Below, piece by piece: positions 31,119 through 40,296 of a DNA stretch of 64,000 nucleotides (positions are counted from its first letter, which is position 1; the number at the start of each line of letters is the position of its first letter). This stretch comes from Ktedonobacteraceae bacterium. Its GTDB lineage: Bacteria; Chloroflexota; Ktedonobacteria; Ktedonobacterales; Ktedonobacteraceae. The translations under genes were made by a program, and so were the position numbers. The notes under the pieces are model-generated. The model ran no database searches. It was given only the letters and a program-made list of their open reading frames with translations, and was not told the origin of the DNA. The DNA lies in assembly GCA_035653615.1 (NCBI GenBank), contig DASRBN010000006.1:1-64000 (forward strand), in the 5' to 3' direction.

Positions 31119-31655
31119 ATGCCACAGCTAGATTATGACGATACCCATACCTCATATGCGCGAGATAGAGCAGCTTCCAGAGGAGAATCAGACAGGCATG
31201 AACAGAGCATGTCCATGGGCAGGCATGCTATTGCGCTGCCAGACTCCCTGTGGCGGCTCGGGTACAATCGACGTGCCTTGCCGGCAAGGTTGGGCAAATT
31301 TCTGGTGGTGGGAGGAACAGGTATACTGGTGAACAGTTTTGCGCTGCTATTGCTCTATCGGTGGATGCACTTGCCGCTGATCGTGGCATCCGCGATGGCG
31401 GTAGAACTGGCTATTCTCAATAACTTCATATGGAATGATCGTTGGACTTTCGGGTGTTCGCAGATCTCCTGGCGTCGCTTCGTGCGGTTCAATGTAGTGT
31501 CGTTGGGGGGGCTGGTTGTTTCTACGGGCGCACTCTGGATACTGGTCAGTCGCCTGGGTCTCTATTACCTGGCGGCCAACTTGCTGGGTATCGCCCTGGC
31601 AACCGTGTGGAATTTCGCGGCGAGCTCATTGTGGGCCTGGGGAGGTGAAGAATGA
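31119..31655 (+). CDS. GtrA-family membrane protein
   Basis: From ATG 31119 the product is 178 residues. Four transmembrane helices follow a ~65-residue polar N-terminus, with the GtrA signatures KFLVVGGTGILVNSFALLLLYR and ELAILNNFIWNDRWTF. GtrA proteins are thought to flip polyprenyl-phosphate-linked sugars across the membrane. Starts at TTG 31044 or at 31119 are possible and neither has a strong ribosome-binding site. The stop overlaps the GT2 start by four bases (ATGA), so flippase and transferase are coupled. Confidence 0.85.
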   Translation: MPQLDYDDTHTSYARDRAASRGESDRHEQSMSMGRHAIALPDSLWRLGYNRRALPARLGKFLVVGGTGILVNSFALLLLYRWMHLPLIVASAMAVELAILNNFIWNDRWTFGCSQISWRRFVRFNVVSLGGLVVSTGALWILVSRLGLYYLAANLLGIALATVWNFAASSLWAWGGEE

Positions 31656-33010
31656 ATGTCGTACAGGCAATCGGTCATCTCCTGCTGGAGATCATGCTCT
31701 ATAGCGCAACGGGACTGTCCATTATGTTGATTATCCAGTCGGGTTATACGCTCTACATCATGTTGTATACGTGGGACCTGCCGGAGGCGGCACGCATGGC
31801 GAAGGCTCCTACGCGCTTCCTGCCGCCCAGGAAGTCTTTCACAGTGATGCTGCCGGCACGTCATGAAGAGGAAGTTATCCAGACGACGATTGAGCGGGTG
31901 GTGAGAGCTAACTACCCTCTCTCCCTGCTGGAAGTCGTGGTCATTTGCTCGATTGACGATATGGGAACGATCTCCAAGGCCCAGCAGGAGATCGCGCAGT
32001 TGCGACGGCGGGGAATTGGCAATGTGCGCGTGCTCGCTTTCAAGAACAAGCCGATCAATAAGCCGCACGGTCTGAATGTGGGCCTGCGCAGCACGCGCAA
32101 CGAAGTGGTGACCATTTTCGATGCTGAAGATGATATCCACCCGGACATCTTTAATGTGATCAATACGGTGCTGCTTACCGAGAAAGTATCGGTGGTTCAA
32201 GGGGGAGTGCAGCTGATGAATTTCGAGTCGAAGTGGTATTCGGTGCTCAATGTACTCGAATACTTCTTCTGGTTTAAGAGCCGTCTGCACTACCATGCGC
32301 GGTTGGGCATGACTCCACTCGGTGGCAATACGGTGTTCTTCACGCGCGAGGTACTCCAGCGTGTAGGCGGCTGGGATGAGTATGATCTGACCGAAGATGC
32401 CGATATTGGTATCCGCATCAGTCTGCTGGGCGAGCGGATGCGGGTGATCTATGATGATCGCTACGTCACACGCGAGGAGACGCCGCCGACGCTAAAGCAG
32501 TTTATCAAGCAGCGTACGCGCTGGAGCCAGGGGTTTTTGCAAACGCTGCTCAAGGGTGATTGGAAGCGCTTGCCGAAGCTGCAGCAGCGAATACTTGCTG
32601 TTTACACGCTGGGGTTTCCTGTTTATCAGGCGACATTGGGACTGTATATTCTGGCTTCGATAATCATGATGTTCACGTTGAAAGTTCCGGTGCTCATGGC
32701 GCTGATTCTGGACCTGCCATTCTACCTGCTGGCAGCTCACTTTATCCTGAATGTCATCGGGCTTTACGAATTCACGCGTGCGCATGGGTTGAAACCGACA
32801 TGGAAGACGCCGCTGGTAATGGCAGCGGGCTATTTACCCTATCAGTGGGTGCTGGCCTATGCCGCGGTGCGGGCGACTTCACGACATTTGCGCGGCATTA
32901 ACAACTGGGAGAAAACCCAGCATGTAGGCGCTCACCGCCGGGATGTGCTGCCGGAAGCGAATGCGCTACTGCAAGGTCATCATGCTGCTGAGAGGGTACC
33001 GACTGCTTAA
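31652..33010 (+). CDS. Processive family 2 glycosyltransferase, membrane bound
   Basis: 452 residues: N-terminal hydrophobic segments (about 10-40), a cytoplasmic GT-A domain with MLPARHEEE, DAEDD (DxD), TEDADIG and QRTRWSQG (QxxRW), and three to four C-terminal transmembrane helices. The D, DxD, TED, QxxRW set is that of processive beta-glycan synthases such as cellulose and hyaluronan synthase. It should polymerise a polysaccharide and pass it through the membrane. ATGA overlap with the GtrA gene. Confidence 0.92.
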   Translation: MNVVQAIGHLLLEIMLYSATGLSIMLIIQSGYTLYIMLYTWDLPEAARMAKAPTRFLPPRKSFTVMLPARHEEEVIQTTIERVVRANYPLSLLEVVVICSIDDMGTISKAQQEIAQLRRRGIGNVRVLAFKNKPINKPHGLNVGLRSTRNEVVTIFDAEDDIHPDIFNVINTVLLTEKVSVVQGGVQLMNFESKWYSVLNVLEYFFWFKSRLHYHARLGMTPLGGNTVFFTREVLQRVGGWDEYDLTEDADIGIRISLLGERMRVIYDDRYVTREETPPTLKQFIKQRTRWSQGFLQTLLKGDWKRLPKLQQRILAVYTLGFPVYQATLGLYILASIIMMFTLKVPVLMALILDLPFYLLAAHFILNVIGLYEFTRAHGLKPTWKTPLVMAAGYLPYQWVLAYAAVRATSRHLRGINNWEKTQHVGAHRRDVLPEANALLQGHHAAERVPTA

Positions 33011-33075
33011 CGCCGGTTTAAGGCGCTGGAGCCAGGGAGGGCAGGCCCCAGGCCTGTCCTTACTGCGAGGAGGGA

Positions 33076-34776
33076 ATGATGAAGAACGATAGGTATATGG
33101 TAGTTCAACCGCAGGGAAGCGTGGACGAGCTGCGAGGGCAAGTTTTCTACGAGGAACAGGAACCCGAGGCGCCGGCAGCAAACACACGCGGCCGCTTTGG
33201 AGTGGCGCAGGTCATGCTGCTTGCCTCGCTTGTCAGTGGGGCGATTGCGCAGGGTTATCATATGTTCATCTATCCCCTCTATATCACTGACGAAGGCATC
33301 TATATGGAGCGGGCATGGTCGGTGCTGCGCGAGGGTTCGCTTTCGCCATATACGTACTACTATGACCATGCGCCGGCGGGATGGTTGTTTATCGATGCCT
33401 GGGTGACCTTTTTGCCCCACCAGTTCGAAGCCTTTGGCAATGCGATAAATACGGGCCGGGTGCTGATGTTGCTGGTGCATATAGCGAGTACCTACTTACT
33501 TTTCCAATGCGCGCGTCGCCTCTCGGGAAGTGTTATAGCCGCTGTGGTGACGTGTTTTTTCTTCAACTTTTCGCCGTTGGCCATCTTCTATCAGCGCCAG
33601 GTGCTGTTAGATAATCTGATGGTGTTCTGGGTGCTTTTGAGCCTCTACCTGGCAACGAGTGAAGACCGGCGCATTGTCACTCCCCTCTACAGTGGGCTGG
33701 CGTTAGGCGTCGGTGTACTCACCAAGGAGAACGCCATCTTCTTCCTTCCGGTCATAGGCTACTTATTGTACAGCAAGGTGCGGCAGCGGGACAATTTTCG
33801 CTTTGCCCTGACCTTCTGGAACTTCGGATTGTTTGCGATTATATCGCTCTACTTTTTGTTTGCCGTACTCAAAAACGAGTTGCTGCCGGGCCATCTCAGC
33901 TTCAACCTCAACCAGCCGCCGGCCGATCACGTGTCCCTGCTGTATACCATCTGGCAGCAGTTGCACCGCAATCAGGGCGGTATTATGGACCTGCATAGCG
34001 ACTTCTGGACGTTTTCTCTTGGGGCCTGGCTGCCCAAAGACTCCTTCTTGCTGGTCGCGGGGTTCCTGGCAACGCTCTACAATTTCTTCCTGGGCCTGCG
34101 AGACCGCAGGCGCTACCGGGGCGAACTGATCGTCTCATTACTCTCACTGCTCTATATCTTCTACCTTATTCGAGGTAGTGTGATGTTGGAGTTCTATGTC
34201 ATACCGCTGGTACCCTTTTTAGCGATAAATATTGGGATGGTGGTGGAAAGGATGCTGCGTGTGATACCCGCGGCCCTGCGCATGCCTTTGTTCTCGAGAA
34301 GCGCGCAGGCGCTTGTTCTGGCTGCATTCTTTGCTGTGCTGGTGCTGCCTATCGGAGGATATGTGCTGGTTCGCGACCAGTACGGCAAGGTCGTGCCGCA
34401 CGATCTTTACAAGCTTCCGCTGACGACGATGCAGCAGGAGCAGCTGGATTTCATCCGCGCGCACATCCCACCTGGTTCGAGGATCATCATGGACGATGAT
34501 TTATGGGTTCAACTGCATGATGTACAGCCCTACTACCCGTTCGCGGTTTCTCACTGGAATGCCTCTGGAGACCCCGCGGTGAGCGTCAAACTCTTTCACA
34601 AGAACTGGCAGAATATTGACTATATTGTGATGTCTAACAAGATGTTGCTCGCTATGCACCAGAACAATACGAATGGTGGCGAGGATTATATCCTGGAGGC
34701 GCTCCAACATGCAACTCCTATCTGGCAGTTAACGCGAGGCGATGTCAGTCTCGCCATTTATCAGGTTCAGAAATAA
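33076..34776 (+). CDS. GT39/ArnT-like polytopic glycosyltransferase
   Basis: A 566-residue polytopic protein of the PMT/ArnT type. The first external loop has YITDEGIYMERAWSVLREG with the catalytic-type acidic pair DE, followed by YYDHAPAGWLFIDA. About 10-12 transmembrane helices and a C-terminal ~120-residue external domain follow. Such enzymes use polyprenyl-phosphate sugars, for example polyprenyl-phosphate mannose, as donors. The polyprenyl-phosphate mannose synthase encoded at 36792 would supply that donor. GAGGAGGGA lies directly before the ATG pair. Confidence 0.88.
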   Translation: MMKNDRYMVVQPQGSVDELRGQVFYEEQEPEAPAANTRGRFGVAQVMLLASLVSGAIAQGYHMFIYPLYITDEGIYMERAWSVLREGSLSPYTYYYDHAPAGWLFIDAWVTFLPHQFEAFGNAINTGRVLMLLVHIASTYLLFQCARRLSGSVIAAVVTCFFFNFSPLAIFYQRQVLLDNLMVFWVLLSLYLATSEDRRIVTPLYSGLALGVGVLTKENAIFFLPVIGYLLYSKVRQRDNFRFALTFWNFGLFAIISLYFLFAVLKNELLPGHLSFNLNQPPADHVSLLYTIWQQLHRNQGGIMDLHSDFWTFSLGAWLPKDSFLLVAGFLATLYNFFLGLRDRRRYRGELIVSLLSLLYIFYLIRGSVMLEFYVIPLVPFLAINIGMVVERMLRVIPAALRMPLFSRSAQALVLAAFFAVLVLPIGGYVLVRDQYGKVVPHDLYKLPLTTMQQEQLDFIRAHIPPGSRIIMDDDLWVQLHDVQPYYPFAVSHWNASGDPAVSVKLFHKNWQNIDYIVMSNKMLLAMHQNNTNGGEDYILEALQHATPIWQLTRGDVSLAIYQVQK

Positions 34777-34810
34777 GTGAGTGGGGAAGGAAAGAAAGGA
34801 AGGATACGTT

Positions 34811-36619
34811 ATGGACTCTTCAAAGGCTCCTTTCAAAGGGCAAGAGCCAACGAATTGGCAGAATGCCGATGATGAGATCGTTGACTTATCGGGAAACGAG
34901 GAGGTGATTGTCGAGCCGCCATTAGAAGAACAACTCGTCCATTCGTTGCCGCCTAAAGATCAGGTAATGGATCAGCGAGTAGTCACCAGGCGGGTCGAAG
35001 CGCCGGGGGCGGAGCAAAGGGGGCCTTTGTATGAACCGCGAACGGAACAAAGAAGGCCTTCCTATGGCGGACCTCAGGTCGCTGTTCGCTACTGCCCGCA
35101 GTGTGGCAAGCCCATACCGCCGGGTGCGCTCTTCTGTCCTTCCTGCGGAAGAGCGCTGGACGCGAGGCAGTTGCAAGGGGTGAAAACTCAGAAGCTGGCG
35201 ACGCCCTCTCCGCACGCGATGCCACCAAAGCCGCCAAAGAAGCGTAGAAGGGGCTGGAAGCTGCTGCTGGTGGGAGTTGCGGCGCTCATTGCCGCGGCTG
35301 TGGTGTTCCAGGTGTTCGGCCAGGGTTCGATGAACCTGCCGGCGGTATTGAAGTCGAAAAGTACCACGACGCCTGTACCCGTGCCTACTCAGGCGACACC
35401 GACTGTGCCGGTGCGAACTACTCCGGTGGGTACGCAGAGCGTTACAACCGGAGCTTTGATCCTGCTGAATCCCGGCGTCGTGCGTCAGGGCGTAAGCATG
35501 GGGGTGGACGGAAGTGGCTTTGATCCCAGAACCGGCATCGACCTGTTCATCAAACAGACACGGTCGGATAGCGGCCAACCGATTGGCTCGGCTCGAACCG
35601 ATAGATATGGCAACTTCTATGGCAATGTCATCGTGCCGAATACCCTGGGTTCGGGGACCTTCTTTGTGGAGGCGCGCGAGCACGGCGGCGACAAGGTGGC
35701 GCAGGCGGCAGGGGTGATCGCGGGTGGAGCGCCTCAACTCAAATTAAGTGAGCAGGTAGGCAAACCCGGCGATCTGATTACTGTTACCCTTCACGGCTTT
35801 AGCCCTCAAGAGACTATCAAGGTCTACTGGAATACGATGGTTGGTCAACCGATCACCACGCTGCAAGCCGATAGCGGTGGAAGCATTGGACAGGCCACGG
35901 TGCAGGTGCCATTCGGAGCCGCGGGCATCAATACATTCTTGTTTGTTGGGGCCAGAAGTCTCTCGATGGTGGCGGCGTCGTTCGATTTGCTATCGCTATA
36001 TCCGACGGTCAAACTGTCCAACTATGCCGTCCGAGCCGATAATCAGCTCAATTTCTCAGGCTCAGGGTTTGGGCCGAGCGAACGGGTGCTGGTCTACTTG
36101 AATTCGACGACGGCTCAGCCGCTGGCGGTCATCCAGACTTCGCCAAAAGGGACCTTTGCTAATGCTCCAGGCTTTGTCGTTCCCTTTAACTTAAAAGGGC
36201 GGCAAACGCTGATCTTCCTGGGAGAAGAAAGCCGGGCCTCGGTAGCGGTTGCCTGGACGGTGCAGCCCTATATGCCGTTCGCGCAAGCCAGTACCTATGG
36301 TGGTCTGCCAGGTACGACCATCTCGTTCTACGGATATGGTTTTGCCCGGCAAGAGGTGGTACATGTCTACGTTGGCCATACGGAAAACAACGCGGGGAAC
36401 ATGGTGAGTTGCTTCCGTACCGATGACCGGGGCAGCGCTGTGGCAGCGGGTTCGTATGTTATCCCAGGCAATGCCCAGGGCAAGCTGACGTTTACGCTGA
36501 TTGGAGCTAAAAGTGGCGGAGTGGCCACGGCTACGATGTCCATTACGGCGCCCCCGGTGCCGGTACAGGTGCCTCCACAGCCCCCGTTCACCTGCCCGCT
36601 GGACAATGGGGGGGCGTAA
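34811..36619 (+). CDS. Zinc-ribbon, transmembrane protein with four external beta repeats
   Basis: From ATG 34811 (AAGGAAGG upstream) the product is 602 residues. A disordered N-terminus is followed by a zinc ribbon CPQCG...CPSCG (Cys95, 98, 109, 112), a basic stretch PKKRRRGWK and one transmembrane helix (about 149-171). A Pro/Thr linker then leads to four ~85-residue repeats with the core FSGSGF-P-ERVLVYLN and a final FVGxxS strand. The repeats look like IPT/TIG-type immunoglobulin folds. The topology predicted is zinc ribbon inside, repeats outside. The same repeats are fused to the next gene's synthase, so the two probably work together. Ligand unknown. Confidence 0.78.
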   Translation: MDSSKAPFKGQEPTNWQNADDEIVDLSGNEEVIVEPPLEEQLVHSLPPKDQVMDQRVVTRRVEAPGAEQRGPLYEPRTEQRRPSYGGPQVAVRYCPQCGKPIPPGALFCPSCGRALDARQLQGVKTQKLATPSPHAMPPKPPKKRRRGWKLLLVGVAALIAAAVVFQVFGQGSMNLPAVLKSKSTTTPVPVPTQATPTVPVRTTPVGTQSVTTGALILLNPGVVRQGVSMGVDGSGFDPRTGIDLFIKQTRSDSGQPIGSARTDRYGNFYGNVIVPNTLGSGTFFVEAREHGGDKVAQAAGVIAGGAPQLKLSEQVGKPGDLITVTLHGFSPQETIKVYWNTMVGQPITTLQADSGGSIGQATVQVPFGAAGINTFLFVGARSLSMVAASFDLLSLYPTVKLSNYAVRADNQLNFSGSGFGPSERVLVYLNSTTAQPLAVIQTSPKGTFANAPGFVVPFNLKGRQTLIFLGEESRASVAVAWTVQPYMPFAQASTYGGLPGTTISFYGYGFARQEVVHVYVGHTENNAGNMVSCFRTDDRGSAVAAGSYVIPGNAQGKLTFTLIGAKSGGVATATMSITAPPVPVQVPPQPPFTCPLDNGGA

Positions 36620-36646
36620 CGAATCACGGTGCTGCCGGGTCAAGGG

Positions 36647-36720
36647 AATTGCTGTAGGGGCAGTGCGGGTCCCTGTCCGCGCCGGGTCCCAGGACAGGGA
36701 CCCGGCCCTGTCCCTACAGG
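36647..36720. repeat. GC-rich inverted repeat between the repeat-protein genes
   Basis: CTGTAGGGGCAGTGCGGGTC is followed by its approximate inverse GGACAGGGACCCGGCCCTGT and CCCTACAG, with an inner GGGTCCC pair. A weaker relative lies near 44365-44430. It could form a strong hairpin in the transcript. Confidence 0.55.
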
Positions 36721-36791
36721 AGCGGCACACGGATGATTGGTTTTGGTCGTGAAAATTCATCATTATGGAGGGAGAGAAAGGAAAAAAGAAT

Positions 36792-38717
36792 ATGTCTACA
36801 CCTCAAGAAGGCGAGCATACCTCAGAGGGATTCGCTGCCGCTATAGAAAAGTCTTCAGCGGAGGGAAAGCATGAGCAGAAAGAGAATGTGGTCATCATCC
36901 CTACATACAATGAGGCCACTAACCTGAAGCTGCTGGTGCCGCGTATCCTGCAAATAGGGTCGTTTGATGTACTTATCGTGGACGATAACTCCCCGGATGG
37001 CACGGGGGCGCTGGCCAGGGAGTTCGCGAAGCGCTTCCCGGGGCGCGTCTCAGTGCTGCACCGGCCCGGCAAGTTGGGTCTCGGTTCCGCTTATCGCGAG
37101 GGGTTCCATCGCGCTCTGGAGATGGGCTACCCGCGGGTCTTTACCATGGATGCCGACTTCTCGCATGATCCGGGCCACCTACCGGTTCTGCTAGCGGCTC
37201 TGAATGATGCCGATGTCGTGCTTGGTTCGCGCTACGTGCCCGGTGGAGGCACCGCGCGTTGGTCACTGAGGCGTCGCTTGCTCAGCAGAGGCGGCTCGGT
37301 CTATGCGCGGCTGTTGCTGGGCCTCCCGGTCCACGATTTAACCGGAGGCTTCAAAGGTTTTCGCCGCCAGGTTCTGGAGACCCTGCTGCCGGAGATGGAT
37401 AATATGCGCTCCAATGGCTACGCTTTCCAGATCGAGACGACCTATCTCTGCGCTCGTCACGGCTTTCAAATTGTCGAGGTCCCAATCCTCTTTGAAGATC
37501 GCGTGGCCGGCACTTCCAAGATGAATCCGCGTATCGTGCTCGAGGCCCTGCGAGTCGTCGCGGCTCTGCGCCTGAGCAAAGGGCCGGCGCGTGCCGGTCG
37601 CGAGGAGGGAAGAGCGACCACAGGGATACCTGCCTACACGTTGCCACCCGGGCGGGTTATGGCAGTGATCATGGCGCTTGTCGGCCTGATGATCATCCTG
37701 GGAACGGCTATTATTGTTCCCAGGTGGCTCGCGCAAGTCGCGGGAACAGCGCACCCCGGTGCTGTGAGTCATATGCATGTTGTCACATCGCTCGTCGGTG
37801 ACCGGGCAAGAGCCGGTAAATCGGAGGCGAACACGATTAAGCGGAGCCTGCGGGCGGCCCCAGGCTCCGCCACTATTCAATTGCAAGGGGACGATCTGAC
37901 GTCAAATGTGCCGCTCGTTTTCAAGGGTGCCGGCTTCCGGCCAGGGGAAGAGGTGATCATCACCGTTCGCACGATGCTGGGTCAGGTTGTCGCGACACTT
38001 CCTCCAGTAATCGCGGACAAAACCGGGCAATTCAGTATCGTCTCGTATTCGATCCTGTCGAATCTAAACCCGGGCTACCTGACCCTACGGCTAGAAGGGG
38101 CCAGCAGTCATCGTTGGGCGCAAGCACGTTTCCACCTGGGCAGGACCGCACCTCTTGTACAACTGGACACCTATACTATCAAGCCGCCCGGTATGGTGGG
38201 CTTTTCTGGCAGCGGCTTCTTGCCGGATGAGCTGGTGGATGTGTACCTGGGCAAGCCAGGAGATGTACCTGGGATGACGGTACGCGCGAACGCCGGAGGT
38301 AACATAGCCGGGCGTTTTCCAGTTCCACTGCTCAGCCAGGGAAACTATACGCTCTTTTTTGTAGGACACCAGAGCCAGACGCCGGGCACGGCCAGTTTAA
38401 ACGTCCAGGGATTTCATCCATGGGTTATTCTGGATAATTACGCGCCCCCAGTTCATTCGCGCCTGGGCTTTACAGGAGAGGATTTTGTTGCTGGCGAAGA
38501 GGTCATGGTGTATCTGAGCCAGCCAGGTAGCGAGTACCAGTCCCCCGGGACGAATGGTTCGGGAAAACTGATAGAGCATATTCAGGTCGATAAAGACGGG
38601 CGGTTCGCGGCACCCGCGACCTGGGAGGTACCTGGAGTTGCCGGGAAGTACGAACTGGTCTTCGTAGGTCAGCAGAATGGAGCCGTCGTCACTACTCCGT
38701 TCACCGTATTGCCTTGA
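36792..38717 (+). CDS. Polyprenyl-phosphate mannose synthase fused to TM helix and external beta repeats
   Basis: The N-terminal ~230 residues are a DPM1/GT2 domain: VVIIPTYNEATNLKLLV, VDDNSPDGTG, MDADFSHDP (DxD), GSRYVPGG and DLTGGFKGF, the order seen in polyprenol-phosphate mannosyltransferases. A transmembrane helix follows (about 293-318), then three ~80-residue repeats (FKGAGFRPGEEV, FSGSGFLPDELVDVYLG, FTGEDFVAGEEVMVYLS) matching those of the upstream protein. Bacterial homologues normally end after the catalytic domain or add GtrA/PMT-type membrane domains; I know of no fusion to exported Ig-like repeats. ATG 36792 is chosen (AAGGA upstream). It would make the donor for the GT39-like enzyme. 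Confidence 0.88.
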   Translation: MSTPQEGEHTSEGFAAAIEKSSAEGKHEQKENVVIIPTYNEATNLKLLVPRILQIGSFDVLIVDDNSPDGTGALAREFAKRFPGRVSVLHRPGKLGLGSAYREGFHRALEMGYPRVFTMDADFSHDPGHLPVLLAALNDADVVLGSRYVPGGGTARWSLRRRLLSRGGSVYARLLLGLPVHDLTGGFKGFRRQVLETLLPEMDNMRSNGYAFQIETTYLCARHGFQIVEVPILFEDRVAGTSKMNPRIVLEALRVVAALRLSKGPARAGREEGRATTGIPAYTLPPGRVMAVIMALVGLMIILGTAIIVPRWLAQVAGTAHPGAVSHMHVVTSLVGDRARAGKSEANTIKRSLRAAPGSATIQLQGDDLTSNVPLVFKGAGFRPGEEVIITVRTMLGQVVATLPPVIADKTGQFSIVSYSILSNLNPGYLTLRLEGASSHRWAQARFHLGRTAPLVQLDTYTIKPPGMVGFSGSGFLPDELVDVYLGKPGDVPGMTVRANAGGNIAGRFPVPLLSQGNYTLFFVGHQSQTPGTASLNVQGFHPWVILDNYAPPVHSRLGFTGEDFVAGEEVMVYLSQPGSEYQSPGTNGSGKLIEHIQVDKDGRFAAPATWEVPGVAGKYELVFVGQQNGAVVTTPFTVLP

Positions 38718-38765
38718 GATGCGGGCGGTTTTCAGCGAAGGGACAGCAGAGAGGAGAAGGCATTC

Positions 38766-39824
38766 ATGCGTCTATCAAGCTCTATAACAAAGCTGTGGAG
38801 AGAGGTGTTCGGGCAGGAAAGCCCGCCACCTCAATATGTGCCGGCGCGCGTCTCACCTGATTGGATACGGGAACGCGTACATGCCGCGCTTGCCGGTGAG
38901 ACGTTCCAGGGGAAAGGTGACGAAAGGGAACAACAGCGCGAAGATCGTACTCCGTATCTGCTTGTCGGATGGCGCACAGATCCAGGGCTCGAACGCCGTC
39001 ACAAACCAAACGAGGATAGCCTGTTTGCCGCCAGGGGTACGCGAGGCGACCGGGCACGCCCCCAGGACTTTGGGTTGTTTATCGTAGCGGACGGGATGGG
39101 CGGACATGCCTTTGGTCAACAAGCGAGCCGCCTGGCCATTCAAACGATGACCGAGTGGGTGTTGCCGCAATTGGCGAGTGGTGATGCGCCTGGCGAAGCT
39201 GAGTGCAGGGAAATCCTGATTCTTGGCGCGCAGGCGGCGAACCGGGTTCTGTATCGACGTAACAAGGAGCAAGGAACGCGCATGGGGACGACGATCAATG
39301 CGGTTCTGGTACGAGAAAGTACGGCTTTTGTGGTAAACGTGGGTGATAGCCGCACCTACCTGTACCGGGAAGCGAGTGGCTTGCGCAAATTAACGCGCGA
39401 TCATTCGCTGGTAGCCTACCTGGTGGAATCCGGCATCATCCGGCCCGATGATATCTATCGTCATCCGCAGCGGAACCAGATTTATCGCAGTCTGGGAAGC
39501 GAACCCTTCATTCCGGTCGATTCCTTTGTTGAACCGCTGCAGCCAGGTGATACCCTGGTGCTGTGTTCCGATGGCTTATGGGAGATGGTGCGTGATCGAC
39601 GTATGCAGGAGATCGTGCGTCAGGCGGTGGTCCCGGCACAGGCGAGCTATGCGCTGGTCGATGCCGCTTTAGAGGGGGGCGGAACGGACAATGTGAGCGT
39701 GATCGTTGTTCGTATAACCGGGCCAGAAAGCTGCGGGGGCGAGAGCGGCCTGCAACTGCTGGTCAAGCCGGAGGCCTGCGAGATGCCGGACTCGTTCCCA
39801 TGTGAACTCAAGCGATCAAGGTGA
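38766..39824 (+). CDS. PP2C-family Ser/Thr protein phosphatase
   Basis: 352 residues with the PP2C motif series RHKPNEDS, FIVADGMGGHAFGQQAS, GTTINAVLV, VVNVGDSRTYLYR, LTRDHSLVAYLVESG, LVLCSDGLWEM and GGGTDNVSVIVV. These place the metal-binding aspartates of motifs I, II, VIII and XI. No transmembrane segment. It follows the synthase-repeat fusion by about 48 bases and could reverse phosphorylation by a Ser/Thr kinase such as the one at 3794, though no kinase is adjacent. It precedes an orphan winged-helix gene. Confidence 0.93.
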   Translation: MRLSSSITKLWREVFGQESPPPQYVPARVSPDWIRERVHAALAGETFQGKGDEREQQREDRTPYLLVGWRTDPGLERRHKPNEDSLFAARGTRGDRARPQDFGLFIVADGMGGHAFGQQASRLAIQTMTEWVLPQLASGDAPGEAECREILILGAQAANRVLYRRNKEQGTRMGTTINAVLVRESTAFVVNVGDSRTYLYREASGLRKLTRDHSLVAYLVESGIIRPDDIYRHPQRNQIYRSLGSEPFIPVDSFVEPLQPGDTLVLCSDGLWEMVRDRRMQEIVRQAVVPAQASYALVDAALEGGGTDNVSVIVVRITGPESCGGESGLQLLVKPEACEMPDSFPCELKRSR

Positions 39825-39843
39825 TCTGGAAGGAGGAAGGCAG

Positions 39844-40296
39844 ATGTCTGTATCAGGACAGTTCAGGCCCCGTGATTCGATCAGGCAACAATTTCGCTTC
39901 TATTCGTTGCCGGGACTCTTGCCGGAAGGACACGTGTTGGTGTTGAATACCCATCCCTACAGTTTGTCGACGTTCGTACTCACCGAGCTGTCGGCGGAAG
40001 TGCATGGGTTGGTGGCGCAAGAGGTGTTGACGGAACTGGAGATGTATGCCCTGGTTGCCCTGCTGGATTCCTATCCCCAGTATTGCCCCTATGAAGTGTT
40101 GCGCGCGGCCATTACGGATGAAACAATCAACCATGCCCGTACAACGCTACATGAAGCGGTCGAACACCAGACGCTGGATCGCTCGATGAAGCCGATTAGA
40201 AATATCCTTTCGCGCTGCCGGGCCAAGTTACAGGTATTCGGCATCGATATTCGTTCCATTCACGCGGAGGGATATATCCTTACTATGTTGAGATAG
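39844..40296 (+). CDS. Orphan winged-helix protein (OmpR/PhoB-type C-terminal fold)
   Basis: From ATG 39844 (GGAAGGAGGAAGG upstream) the product is 150 residues. The C-terminal half ends NILSRCRAKLQVFGIDIRSI then HAEGYIL, the spacing and residues of the recognition helix and wing (xSRLRxKL...IxTVxGxGYxL) of OmpR/PhoB DNA-binding domains. There is no receiver domain; the N-terminal ~70 residues (LPEGHVLVLNTHPYSLSTFVL...) are a shared beta/helical region. A paralogue at 43869-44339 is highly similar. It is a candidate to bind the motif B repeats. It follows the PP2C gene by 19 bases. Confidence 0.7.
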   Translation: MSVSGQFRPRDSIRQQFRFYSLPGLLPEGHVLVLNTHPYSLSTFVLTELSAEVHGLVAQEVLTELEMYALVALLDSYPQYCPYEVLRAAITDETINHARTTLHEAVEHQTLDRSMKPIRNILSRCRAKLQVFGIDIRSIHAEGYILTMLR

